This document shows positions 23,678 to 32,658 of a stretch of DNA of 64,000 nucleotides, piece by piece. The position numbers and the translations under genes are program-made. Within the stretch, counting starts at the first letter, position 1, and each line of letters begins with the position of its first letter. The stretch covers positions 78,177 to 142,176 of the forward strand of contig JAFQQJ010000011.1 of NCBI GenBank assembly GCA_017411325.1, written 5' to 3'. Under the pieces are notes generated by a model. The model saw only the letters and a list, made by a program, of their open reading frames with translations, made no database searches and had not been told where the DNA came from. Origin of the DNA: Clostridia bacterium. GTDB taxonomy: Bacteria; Bacillota; Clostridia; CAKSNL01; HGM11501.

Positions 23678-25174
23678 TTAAATTTGTTCAACAAAACGGT
23701 CAAATGCCGCCATTCCCTCTGCATCCCGACGGTAAACCCCCGCATGCTCCAGAACAGTTGCAAATACCTTACCTACTTCTGCCCGCAAAATTTCCTGTAC
23801 ATTCTCTTTGTTTAATTCGGGATACGCTTTCTTGATTGCTTCTGCCCAATCCTTGTGGGAGGCAGTTTTTTCATTCAAGCCCATATCCGCACCGCTGACC
23901 AAGGCATCGGCAACTGCATCTAATTCTTCCACCAGACGGGAGGGAAGCACCGCAAGGCCCATAACCTCAATCAAGCCGATGTTCTCCTTTTTGATGTGAT
24001 GCAGCTCTGCGTGAGGATGATACACCCCAAGAGGATGCTCCTCGGTGGTGATATTGTTTCTCAATACCAAATCCATCACAAATTCGCCATTTTCCATTGC
24101 TGCAATGGGAGTAATGGTGTTGTGAGGCTCCCCATCGGTTTCGGCGTAGATAAAAGCACTTTCATCAGTATAGGCTCTCCAGCTCTTCAAAATCCGGTCA
24201 GAAAGTTCCACGATTTGTTCTTCATCGCTGCCCTTTAACCGAAGCACCGACATAGGCCATTTCACACGGCTGACAGACACATCCTCAAAGCCGGGAATGG
24301 TGTAAAACTTTTCACTCTCTGCTTTCTGCATTGCAAAGCGGTGGTTGCCACCCTGAAAATGCTCATGAGAGAGAATGGAACCACCCACAATGGGCAAATC
24401 CGCATTGGAACCAATGATGTAATGAGGGAAATTCTTCACAAAGCTCAAAAGCTTGGAAAACGCACTTTTATCAATCACCATGGGCAGATGCTCTTGATTA
24501 AACACGATACAATGTTCGTTGTAATACACATAGGGAGAATACTGAAATCCCCATTTTTGTCCGCAGATATCAATGGGAATAATCCGGTGATTCTGTCTGG
24601 CAGGGTGATTCACTCTTCCGCCATAGCCCTCGTTCTCTACGCAAAGCTGACATTTGGGGTAAGAAGACTGCTTTTGCAGTTTTGCCGCCGCAATCGCTTT
24701 GGGGTCTTTCTCCGGTTTGGAGCGATTAATGGTGATTTCCATCTCGCCGTAGGCGGATTCGGATAACCATTTGATATCTTTTTGGATTCTTCCTCTGCGT
24801 ATGTAGTTGTTGTCCTGAGACAGCTTGTAGAAATAATCCGTCGCCGCCTTGGGGGACTCCTGATAAAGTTCTCTGAACTTTTGAATCACTGTGGAGGGAA
24901 ACGGGGTCAGGGTTTCCATGATCTCGGTATCAAAGATATCCCGATACACCACGCTGTTGTTTTCCAGCATCCCGTTTTCTGCCGCATAGTCGGTGATGGC
25001 AGTCAGAATCTCATCCAGTTCTTCCGCACCAGAACATTCCGCGCCGGTTTCTTCATAACTATCCAAGTGTAACTTGGTCAAAAGCCGGTTTCTCACATAA
25101 AATCTATCCGCATCATCTATCAATCCGGTCAACACGCCGTAAGATACCAGCTTGTCAATTGCTTCATAAATCAT
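23678..25174 (-). CDS. galT: galactose-1-phosphate uridylyltransferase (Firmicutes-type)
   Basis: This 498-residue protein transfers UMP from UDP-glucose to galactose-1-phosphate. Its length and the motifs HPARQNHRIIPI, YSPYVYYNEHCIVF and SILSHEHFQGGNH, the last carrying the nucleophilic histidine, match the GalT2 type of Firmicutes instead of the shorter E. coli type. The ATG at 25174 has GAGGAG upstream; the frame extends to 25204 without support. It is the first gene of galT-galK. Confidence 0.95.
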   Translation of the reverse strand: MIYEAIDKLVSYGVLTGLIDDADRFYVRNRLLTKLHLDSYEETGAECSGAEELDEILTAITDYAAENGMLENNSVVYRDIFDTEIMETLTPFPSTVIQKFRELYQESPKAATDYFYKLSQDNNYIRRGRIQKDIKWLSESAYGEMEITINRSKPEKDPKAIAAAKLQKQSSYPKCQLCVENEGYGGRVNHPARQNHRIIPIDICGQKWGFQYSPYVYYNEHCIVFNQEHLPMVIDKSAFSKLLSFVKNFPHYIIGSNADLPIVGGSILSHEHFQGGNHRFAMQKAESEKFYTIPGFEDVSVSRVKWPMSVLRLKGSDEEQIVELSDRILKSWRAYTDESAFIYAETDGEPHNTITPIAAMENGEFVMDLVLRNNITTEEHPLGVYHPHAELHHIKKENIGLIEVMGLAVLPSRLVEELDAVADALVSGADMGLNEKTASHKDWAEAIKKAYPELNKENVQEILRAEVGKVFATVLEHAGVYRRDAEGMAAFDRFVEQI

Positions 25175-25280
25175 TGTATTACTCCTCTTGCCAAAACTGT
25201 CCACAAAAAGACAGTATTTTATCGTTTTTATTTTACAATATTTACCCCCCTCTTGTCAATGCAAAATCCCCAATTTCCAA

Positions 25281-25312
25281 AGAAAAGGCTGTCCTACGGA
25301 CAGCCTTTTTCT
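25281..25312 (-). terminator. terminator containing the rlmD stop codon in its loop
   Basis: The stem AGAAAAGGCTGTCC / GGACAGCCTTTTTCT has the TAC loop (TAG stop of the methyltransferase gene on the minus strand). The hairpin encodes the last residues (KEKGCP) of that protein. Confidence 0.8.
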
Positions 25313-26637
25313 TTTACTAAAAGTGTAACAGTTTCCACATGCGAAGTTTTTGGGAACATATTGACCGGAACCACCGGCTTTACGCTGTAGCCGTGTTCGG
25401 TCAGATACTTCAAATCCCGCGCCAGAGTCGATGGCTTACAGGAAACATAAACAATCCGCTTGGGTTTTACCTGAGTGACCGTCTTTAGCAAGGATTCCTC
25501 GCACCCTTTTCTGGGCGGGTCTAAAATCACTACGTCGGGTTTTTCCCCATTCTGCACCAGACGGGGTGCAAGGGATTCTGCCTTGCCACAGTAAAATTCA
25601 GCATTGTCGATTCCGTTCAGGCGGGCATTGGCCTTGGCGTTTTCAATCGCATCGGGAACCACCTCAACCCCTACCACCTTTTTGGCTTTGTCTGCCATAA
25701 AAAGTCCAATGGTGCCGATTCCGCAATACAAATCCCACAGCACCTCTTTGCCGCTAAGGTCGGCAAACTCCTTGGCAAGCTCATAGAGCCGCAAGGTTGC
25801 CTTGGGGTTCACCTGATAAAACGAAAGAGGCGAAATCTGAAACTTCACCTTGCCGATACTGTCAGTTAAACATCCATCCCCCCAAAGGGTATGATTTTCA
25901 TAGCCCAGCACCACATTGGTAGGCTTTTCATTGACATTCTGGACAATCCCCGCAATGGGCAGGCTGAGGCCCCGCAGACGGTCAATCAATTCCTGCCTAT
26001 GGGGAATGTTTTTCTCAGCGGTGACCAAGGTCACCAGAATCCCACTTTCGCCGTTTCGGGTATAAATATGCCGCACCAAGCCGCTGTGGGTGCTTTCCTC
26101 ATAAGCCGGAACAGAAAATTCCTCCATCCAGTCTGTCACCGCTTTCAGGATTTCCTGATTCCACTTTCCTTGTATCAGGCAGTCCTCTACCGGAATCACG
26201 TTATGGCTGTTTCTGCGATAAAGTCCCATCCCCTCAGGGGTAACAGGAAATTGCGCCTTGTTGCGATAACGGACTTCCTCCGATGGCATCTCCACCGGCT
26301 CGGCATCTATATCCAGCTTTCCAATACGACGCAGACAATCGGTGACCTTTTGTCGTTTGTAGGCAAGCTCGGTTTCGGTGTCCATATGCCAGAGCTGACA
26401 ACCGCCGCATTGATAAAAATGAGGGCACTCCGCCTTTCTTCTGCCAAAGGAGGGTTTTTGCACCTCCAGCAGCTTTCCGTAGGCATAATTTTTCAACACC
26501 TTGACAATCAGCACCTGCACCTTTTCACCTACAATGGTATGAGGCACAAAAACCGCCACGCCGTCGATTCTGCCGACGCCGTCGCCCTCCTCAGTCATAC
26601 CGGTGATTTCCACCTCGTAAATCTCATTCTTCTGCAT
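25294..26637 (-). CDS. rlmD: 23S rRNA (uracil-5-)-methyltransferase, RlmD/RlmCD family
   Basis: This 447-residue enzyme has an N-terminal TRAM domain (residues 1-60), Fe-S cysteines in CPHFYQCGGCQLWH, the SAM motif LYCGIGTIGLF, the catalytic-Asp motif LDPPRKGCEESLL and the catalytic cysteine in YVSCKPSTLARDL. It forms m5U in 23S rRNA; Gram-positive members may modify two positions (RlmCD) or be named RumA. It is the last gene of the recD2-recR-GH26-like operon, starting 9 bp after the stop of the GH26-like gene. A terminator encloses its stop codon. Confidence 0.92.
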   Translation of the reverse strand: MQKNEIYEVEITGMTEEGDGVGRIDGVAVFVPHTIVGEKVQVLIVKVLKNYAYGKLLEVQKPSFGRRKAECPHFYQCGGCQLWHMDTETELAYKRQKVTDCLRRIGKLDIDAEPVEMPSEEVRYRNKAQFPVTPEGMGLYRRNSHNVIPVEDCLIQGKWNQEILKAVTDWMEEFSVPAYEESTHSGLVRHIYTRNGESGILVTLVTAEKNIPHRQELIDRLRGLSLPIAGIVQNVNEKPTNVVLGYENHTLWGDGCLTDSIGKVKFQISPLSFYQVNPKATLRLYELAKEFADLSGKEVLWDLYCGIGTIGLFMADKAKKVVGVEVVPDAIENAKANARLNGIDNAEFYCGKAESLAPRLVQNGEKPDVVILDPPRKGCEESLLKTVTQVKPKRIVYVSCKPSTLARDLKYLTEHGYSVKPVVPVNMFPKTSHVETVTLLVKEKGCP

Positions 26638-26646
26638 AGTTTCTCC

Positions 26647-28575
26647 TTAATCGGTCGTCACAGTCACCTTGTTTTCTGCCTCTACCCAGTTCACCTTTGC
26701 CTGCAATGCCTCGCTGACCGCACGGACAGGAACCATGGTTCTGCCGTTGATAATGCGGGCAGGGGTGTCTAACACAATCACCGTGCCATTCTTTCGCAGT
26801 TCCTTTTGGTCAATGGTAATCTCCAAGGTCACACCGCCCTTGACTGCCTTTGCAGTCTGGGTGGCATCATCCCAACTGACCACCGCACCCAAGGTTTCAA
26901 AAATGGTCCGCATGGGAACCAAAACTCTGTCGTTTTCCATCATGGCAACGGTGTCGCTGATAAGCTCCTTGCCATTGACTTCAACCGGAATATTCTCGGT
27001 AACCCACAGGGTATAATTCGCCTCGGTGACCACACTTCCTTTGGAAAGAACCTCCACCTTAAGGGTGTGTTCCCCAATCCAGGTATTGGCGAAATTGTAG
27101 TTGAGCAGGTAGGGTGCCTCATCCGCCTGACCGATGGTGTTTCCGTCCAGACTGTAGCGCACAGTGGGTTTGTCATCCCCGAAAATATGGGGATAGGTAT
27201 AAAGCGGGGTCTGCTTTTGCGCAAATACCATATGATTGGTGACAGGCTGATAGGTCTGGCTCGCACTGTCCCCATAATTCCGGATAAAATGCGGTGCCCC
27301 AATCAGGCTTTGATATGCGCTTTGCATAGCGCTGTTGTGAGACAGGGCATAGTCATTGGTTTCCGGTGCTACATAGGTATTGAAATAAGCAATCAACTTC
27401 ACTTGCGGATACACCATAGGCACAAACCAGTACATCCTCTTCAGGTTGTTCACCGCCCAATCGGTGTTGTCCCTGCCCATAGACACCGTCTTGTGGGCAC
27501 TGCCACACTCGGAAAGCATTATCGGCTTTCTGTCACCAAATTTTTCAACTGCCTCTTTTACCACCATCACAGGGTCTGCCGCATCGCCGGCAGAAAAACA
27601 AACCTCATTAAACCGCATATCCACCGGCCATTCCTGACCTTGGAAATGACGAATCAAATAGGCGGAAATTCCCACCCAATCCACATAGGCATCTCCGGGA
27701 TAAAAGTCCTCCATTTTGGTGTTCCACTCCGAGGCATGCGCCACCGACCAAACTGTTGCCACGTGACGGGTCCGTTGATGGACCGCATCCGCAAGGAACC
27801 GGAATGCTGTCTGGAACGCCTGTGGGTCCGGCTTATCGCCCCAGATGTTCATTTCTGCACCGATACGCAGATACATAGGTACATCCGCATACTGATTCAG
27901 GACATTGAGGAAATCATTCACATAGGAGCCTTGGCTTGGGATACCCCAAAGGGCACTTCCCTCGCCCTGAATGTTCCAGGCAATCTCTACCGCCTGCTTC
28001 CGCTCTCTTGCCTGTTTGAGAATCAAATGGTCCCAGTCGTTGGGCATATCTCCAAAGTTGATATACAAAAGAACCATAGATTCCTGTACCTGACTGGTTT
28101 CGGAAATCTGTCCCATCAGGGTGCCAAACTGCGGTTCGTTGCGGGAACCGTAATACTTTTGCGGTTGTACCGCCTTGGTATACGCTTGCACGGTAGGGCG
28201 GTACTGTGCCGCCTTTGCCTTGGCAATCTTTACCCCGTCGGTCCAGTTCATAAACTCTCCATAAGGAATGTAACGCTCATAGTAGTATGCCGCAGAGGGA
28301 AAATTCCCCGCGCGGTCATAGGCATCTGCCACATCATAATAGCGGGATGCCAGAATCTCTTTGATTTGCTGGGTTTCCTCCAAGCCGGAAAGCAGATTGA
28401 TGGTCGCCTCTCCATATTGGATGATACCGTTATCATCACCATTGTCTTTTGCGGCAGCGTAATTGTCATTGATGCCCCAGAACTGATTGGGCAGCTTTGC
28501 CGCCATTACGGTTGTGGGCAAAAGGGTGATGAGCAACACACCTACCAAAATTACGGAAATCCAATTCTTTTTCAT
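26647..28575 (-). CDS. secreted GH26-like protein with copper-amine-oxidase-type stalk domain
   Basis: This 642-residue protein begins with a signal peptide (MKKNWISVILVGVLLITLLP ending in VMAA). Residues about 130-420 resemble a GH26/COG4124-type beta-mannanase barrel: RIGAEMNIWG supplies a candidate acid-base Glu and PIMLSECGSAH a candidate nucleophile Glu. A short Ig-like part follows. Residues about 530-642 form two copper-amine-oxidase-N-like stalk units (VLVPMRTIFETLGAVVSWDD and TMVPVRAVSEALQAKVNW), which attach proteins to the cell wall. An oddity is its place inside a DNA-repair/rRNA-methylation operon, with 10-12 bp gaps on both sides. The substrate is unknown. Confidence 0.75.
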   Translation of the reverse strand: MKKNWISVILVGVLLITLLPTTVMAAKLPNQFWGINDNYAAAKDNGDDNGIIQYGEATINLLSGLEETQQIKEILASRYYDVADAYDRAGNFPSAAYYYERYIPYGEFMNWTDGVKIAKAKAAQYRPTVQAYTKAVQPQKYYGSRNEPQFGTLMGQISETSQVQESMVLLYINFGDMPNDWDHLILKQARERKQAVEIAWNIQGEGSALWGIPSQGSYVNDFLNVLNQYADVPMYLRIGAEMNIWGDKPDPQAFQTAFRFLADAVHQRTRHVATVWSVAHASEWNTKMEDFYPGDAYVDWVGISAYLIRHFQGQEWPVDMRFNEVCFSAGDAADPVMVVKEAVEKFGDRKPIMLSECGSAHKTVSMGRDNTDWAVNNLKRMYWFVPMVYPQVKLIAYFNTYVAPETNDYALSHNSAMQSAYQSLIGAPHFIRNYGDSASQTYQPVTNHMVFAQKQTPLYTYPHIFGDDKPTVRYSLDGNTIGQADEAPYLLNYNFANTWIGEHTLKVEVLSKGSVVTEANYTLWVTENIPVEVNGKELISDTVAMMENDRVLVPMRTIFETLGAVVSWDDATQTAKAVKGGVTLEITIDQKELRKNGTVIVLDTPARIINGRTMVPVRAVSEALQAKVNWVEAENKVTVTTD

Positions 28576-28587
28576 AAAACTTCCTCC

Positions 28588-29187
28588 TTATAATTCTACT
28601 CTCCATTGCATCGCCTTAGAAAGAGTCACTTCATCGGCAAACTCCAATTCTCCCCCCACGGGTACGCCGTGGGCAATCCGTGTCACCTTAACCCCAAAGG
28701 GTTTGAGCAGCTTTGAGATATACATTGCAGTGGTTTCCCCCTCCAGATTGGGGTTGGTCGCCATAATGACCTCCTGAACCTCGCCACTTGTCACACGGGC
28801 AACCAATTCCTTGATACGGATATCATCAGGGCCGATATTATCCATAGGGGAAATGGCACCGTGGAGCACATGGTAGACTCCTTTGAACTCATTGGTTCGC
28901 TCCATCTGCAACACATCTTTGGGACTTTCCATCACGCAAATCACGCTTTTGTCCCGTCCGGGATTGTCGCAAATATTACAAACCTCTTTGTCCGAAAGAT
29001 TTTGACATTCCTTGCAATAGCACAAGGATTTTTTGGCGTGGACAATGGCGTGGGCAAATTTTTCCGCCTTTTCTACGGGTTGATTGAGCACATAGAATGC
29101 CAGTCTTTGTGCCGTCTTGCTCCCGATTCCGGGAAGCTTTTCAAATTCTTCGATTAAATTCTGCAAGGGTGCTGCAAAGTATTCCAT
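28588..29187 (-). CDS. recR: recombination mediator protein RecR
   Basis: This 199-residue protein has the N-terminal helix-hairpin-helix [14 protein letters not shown], the four-cysteine zinc finger CYCKEC...CNIC, and a Toprim domain with [16 protein letters not shown]. It loads RecA with RecO/RecF during recombinational repair. Length matches the family. It starts 12 bp after recD2 and is followed 12 bp later by the GH26-like gene. A dnaX gene, the usual neighbour, is not seen. Confidence 0.97.
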   Translation of the reverse strand: MEYFAAPLQNLIEEFEKLPGIGSKTAQRLAFYVLNQPVEKAEKFAHAIVHAKKSLCYCKECQNLSDKEVCNICDNPGRDKSVICVMESPKDVLQMERTNEFKGVYHVLHGAISPMDNIGPDDIRIKELVARVTSGEVQEVIMATNPNLEGETTAMYISKLLKPFGVKVTRIAHGVPVGGELEFADEVTLSKAMQWRVEL

Positions 29188-29199
29188 CTTTTTTCTCCT

Positions 29200-31398
29200 C
29201 TAAAATATCTGTAATTTATCTTTCAGTCCGGAAAACCGACCCTGAATATTATCATTATCTACAAACGCCTTGATATACTCTTCCTGTCCCACCAAAACCA
29301 CCAAGGATTTAGCACGGGTAATGGCGGTGTAAAACAGGTTTCTGGTCATCAACAGCCGATGGGTTTCAAACATTGGCATCACCACCACGTCAAATTCACT
29401 ACCCTGACTTTTATGTACGGTGACGGCATAGGCAAGCTCCAACTCATCCAAAAGCAGAAAATCATAATGCACCAGCTTGTCATCAAACACCACCGAAACC
29501 TTTTGACTGCGATTGTCAATGTCGATGATAAAGCCCACATCGCCGTTGAACATCCCCAGTCCCTTTTCTCCATCGGACAGGCGCTCCCATTCCAGTTGGT
29601 AGTTATTCTTAATCTGCATCACCTTGTCCCCCACACGGAAAATGCATCGTTGGGTCAATTTTTCCGCCTTGTCGGGGCTTGCGGGATTTAAGGCATCCTG
29701 TAACACCGCATTGAGGTTCTGCACGCCTATCAGAGATTTTCTCGTCGGGGTAAGCACCTGTACCTGGGAAAGGTTGGTCAGCCCATATGCCTTGGGGAGC
29801 CGTCTTGCACAAAGGTCTGCAATGGTGTCGGGCAGAGAAAGCGGGTCCTCACGGGTAACCAGAAAGAAATCATTATCCTTGTCATTGAGCAAAGGCATCT
29901 CCCCACGGTTGATGCGGTGGGCATTAACCACAATCATACTCTCCCGTGCCTGACGGAAAATCTCGGTCAAGCGGATGCAGGTCAGTACATCGCTGTCAAT
30001 GATGTCTTTTAAGACGTTGCCCGCTCCTACCGAGGGAAGCTGGTCGCTGTCCCCCACCATAACCACGCGGGTGCCTCGGGGAATAGCATCCAACAAACTG
30101 TGCATCAACAGAATATCCACCATAGACATCTCATCAATAATGAGCACATCACATTCCAGAGGGTTTTGATTGTTGCGGGCAAACTGAGTCCCCACCGAAT
30201 CAATACCCGGTGTGATTTCGAGCAGACGATGGATGGTTTTTGCCTCGGTGCCGCAAAGCTCGGTCATCCGCTTTGCCGCCCGCCCTGTGGGAGCGGTCAG
30301 CATCACCCTGCGGTTGGTACGCTCCATCAGGGCAATGATGGTTTTGATGATGGTGGTTTTTCCTGTACCGGGGCCACCGGTAATCACCATGGCAGAATTT
30401 TCAAATACTGCCTCCACCGCCTCCATCTGTGCCTCAGCAAGATGGATTCCGGTTTCTTCTTCCACCTCTTCAATCAAGGACTGAAGCTCCTGATGATTGG
30501 TGTCAAACACAAGCTGGGACATCTCCAAAATCCGCTCTGCCACCTGCTTTTCTGCATCATAGAACAGCCTGAGATAAAGGGCGTCATATTCCCCCATATT
30601 ATTGAGCACCAATTCTTCTTTCAAAAGCATTTCGGCAACAGCCTCTTCTGCCACCAGCTTTTCGATCTCCAGAAACTGTGCTGCTTGTCCCACCACGGTG
30701 CTCCGCGGCAAAAAGGTGTGCCCGTTAAGATAGCCGATTTGCTGCATCAAGTAACGGATGCCCGAAGAAACCCGTGCAAAGGAATTCTGGTCGATCCCAA
30801 GCTCCTTTGCCATGCTGTCCGCAGTCTGAAAACTGATGCCGTCCACCTTGTCCGCCAAGACATAGGGGTTCTCGGTGACCATCTGTACGGTGGCTGCACC
30901 AAACAGCTTAAAGGCCTTGACCGCAGAGCCTGGAGAGATCCCAAAGCGTTGGAAGAACATCACCACTTCCCGCACACCGATGAGCTCCACATACTTTTTG
31001 TAGATGGCATCCACCTTTTTCTTGCTGAGTCCTGAAATCACCAACAGTCTGTCCGGCTCGTGCTCAATCACGTCCAGCGCCTCCGCCCCAAACAGTTCCA
31101 CAATCTTGCGGGCTGTACTTTTGCCGATGCCGGGAAGCAATCCGGATGCCAGATATTTTTCAATTTCCGTTTCGGTGGAAGGCATTTTGCGTTCATAATA
31201 CTCCACCTTGAACTGATCCCCATATTCCACATGGGTGACCCACTGACCGTGAACCAGAATGGTTTCACCCTCAGTCAGGTTGGGCATGTATCCGGTCAGG
31301 GTAATCAACTGCCCACCGCTGGAAATATCGCAGACAGTATACCCGTTTTCCGGATTTTCATAAATGACTTCCTCTACCATTCCTTCGATTTGCAGCAC
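29200..31398 (-). CDS. recD2: ATP-dependent RecD2-type DNA helicase
   Basis: This 732-residue SF1B helicase of the RecBC-independent RecD type has an N-terminal OB-like region, tandem helix-hairpin-helix (LPGIGKSTARKIVELFG near residue 90), Walker A GGPGTGKTTIIK near residue 340, Walker B DVLIIDEMSM, and motif VI region AVTVHKSQGSEFDVV with TAITRAK at the C-terminus. It unwinds DNA 5'-3' in repair. It uses a GTG start with AAGGGGGTG upstream. It is the first gene of a four-gene operon. The AT-rich insert at 31.4-34.5 kb begins just upstream of it. Confidence 0.95.
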   Translation of the reverse strand: MLQIEGMVEEVIYENPENGYTVCDISSGGQLITLTGYMPNLTEGETILVHGQWVTHVEYGDQFKVEYYERKMPSTETEIEKYLASGLLPGIGKSTARKIVELFGAEALDVIEHEPDRLLVISGLSKKKVDAIYKKYVELIGVREVVMFFQRFGISPGSAVKAFKLFGAATVQMVTENPYVLADKVDGISFQTADSMAKELGIDQNSFARVSSGIRYLMQQIGYLNGHTFLPRSTVVGQAAQFLEIEKLVAEEAVAEMLLKEELVLNNMGEYDALYLRLFYDAEKQVAERILEMSQLVFDTNHQELQSLIEEVEEETGIHLAEAQMEAVEAVFENSAMVITGGPGTGKTTIIKTIIALMERTNRRVMLTAPTGRAAKRMTELCGTEAKTIHRLLEITPGIDSVGTQFARNNQNPLECDVLIIDEMSMVDILLMHSLLDAIPRGTRVVMVGDSDQLPSVGAGNVLKDIIDSDVLTCIRLTEIFRQARESMIVVNAHRINRGEMPLLNDKDNDFFLVTREDPLSLPDTIADLCARRLPKAYGLTNLSQVQVLTPTRKSLIGVQNLNAVLQDALNPASPDKAEKLTQRCIFRVGDKVMQIKNNYQLEWERLSDGEKGLGMFNGDVGFIIDIDNRSQKVSVVFDDKLVHYDFLLLDELELAYAVTVHKSQGSEFDVVVMPMFETHRLLMTRNLFYTAITRAKSLVVLVGQEEYIKAFVDNDNIQGRFSGLKDKLQIF

Positions 31399-31535
31399 CC
31401 TGACACCCCCTTTTTATAAAACTATATCTCACCATCCCGATTGTGATACGCTCGGGTCAATAGGTCCTACTATTTTCTACTTGGTTTTTCCTTGAACAAG
31501 ATCCATTAGAACCTGTGAGAATTTTGAGATTTTTT
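31399..31535. repeat. intergenic with imperfect repeat A (31459-31530)
   Basis: Repeat A resembles repeat B at 32521-32610: both have AATAGG(T/A)CCTACTATTTT, then T-rich spacer, GAACAA, TTAGAACC and a GAAT/AGATTTT tail, about 70% alike by eye. A and B flank the orphan membrane-protein gene. No promoter for recD2 could be picked out with confidence. Confidence 0.5.
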
Positions 31536-32405
31536 CTATGCCTTAATCAATTCTTTCTCTTCAGTTTCAATTTTTTCTTCTATTTTTATTTTTGCTTTTT
31601 GCTCGTGTTTTGCTATTATCTGTTTAGTGTTGAGATTAGGCATGGGAATATTTATTTTAAATAAGAAATTTATAAACCAAATAACAAAGAAAACAATTAT
31701 TATAGGTAAAGCACAATATGTAATTATAAATAACGCAATTGCATCAATGAAACTATTTAATATTTGTTTTGCTTTTTCTCCCACATCAGAAACATTATCT
31801 TTAATATTATCAAGCATTTTATCTATCCAATATTTTTCTTCTTCACCATTCTCAACAACACTTTCTTCTAAATCTGTGACCACATGTTCAACTGTTGATT
31901 GGTTAGCTTCATAAATCATGTCGCTTATCTTCATACTAAAAGGTATAATTGAAACTATGACTAATGCAAAAACAATGAATTTAAGTGCTAATATTTTTAA
32001 TGTTCTTTTTTTTATAAAAGTATAAAGTCCAAACATAACACAAGATATTGGTATTAAAAGATTAAACGATAAGCATCCCATTACAGTGAGCAGTGATTTT
32101 TCCAAAACTAATGCACACACAACTATTAATAAATATGAACTTAATTCCATAATCTGATTTGCAATAGGTGTGGTTGCATCACCCGGAATTGCAGCCAAAG
32201 CCGTTGAGGTTGCAGCAGTCGTTGCTGTTACACCCATAACAATTGCTTTTTTCTCATCAATTGATTGAATTGTTGATTTATAACTTTCAGGTGATGTTGC
32301 AATTTTTGAAATTACTGTCATCGATAATACCGCGACCATTAACAGCAATATTATATAACCACTTTTCTTTGCGATTTCTTTTGATACAAATTCTTTAAAA
32401 CTCAT
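31536..32405 (-). CDS. orphan multi-pass membrane protein, function unknown
   Basis: This 289-residue protein is not recognised. Hydrophobic segments lie at about residues 17-35, 88-105, 108-130, 138-160 and 220-248. The loop at about residues 165-210 is acidic and possibly coiled (LEESVVENGEEEKYW, KDNVSDVGEKAKQIL), and the C-terminus is a charged lysine/glutamate helix. There is a short region of Ala/Thr repeats (VTATTAATSTALAAI). The gene has GAGGAG before its ATG. Low GC and AT-rich codons differ from recD2 on its left. It is flanked by imperfect repeats A and B, which suggests it arrived as a cassette. Confidence 0.65.
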   Translation of the reverse strand: MSFKEFVSKEIAKKSGYIILLLMVAVLSMTVISKIATSPESYKSTIQSIDEKKAIVMGVTATTAATSTALAAIPGDATTPIANQIMELSSYLLIVVCALVLEKSLLTVMGCLSFNLLIPISCVMFGLYTFIKKRTLKILALKFIVFALVIVSIIPFSMKISDMIYEANQSTVEHVVTDLEESVVENGEEEKYWIDKMLDNIKDNVSDVGEKAKQILNSFIDAIALFIITYCALPIIIVFFVIWFINFLFKINIPMPNLNTKQIIAKHEQKAKIKIEEKIETEEKELIKA

Positions 32406-32658
32406 ATTAACTCCTCATCCGTTATAAATTAAGAAAAACTTTTTCTCATAACATCACTTGTAGTTTTTGCAAATACATCATTCGACAAAATTCTTACTTG
32501 TGTCAAGTCAGGCGAACAGTGAATAATAGGACCTACTATTTTTCCCTTAATTTTTCACTGCTTTTTTTCGAACAAAATTCTTTAGAACCCGCAGGAATAC
32601 TAGATTTTCCTGCCCGATATGTAAATATTTATTACCGGCAAACTATTATATTTGATTT
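32406..32658. repeat. intergenic with repeat B (32521-32610) and 33-bp repeat (32480-32512)
   Basis: Two repeat families meet here: repeat B, partner of repeat A, and a roughly 33-bp sequence starting ATTCGACA and ending GTGTCAAGTCAGG that recurs at 34333-34367 before the glycerophosphodiesterase gene. No gene is present in the 253 bp. Confidence 0.55.

Noticed and set aside
26806..28593. 595-codon open frame opposite the GH26-like gene
   Set aside because: Antisense shadow; the minus-strand gene has signal peptide, domains and ribosome site.
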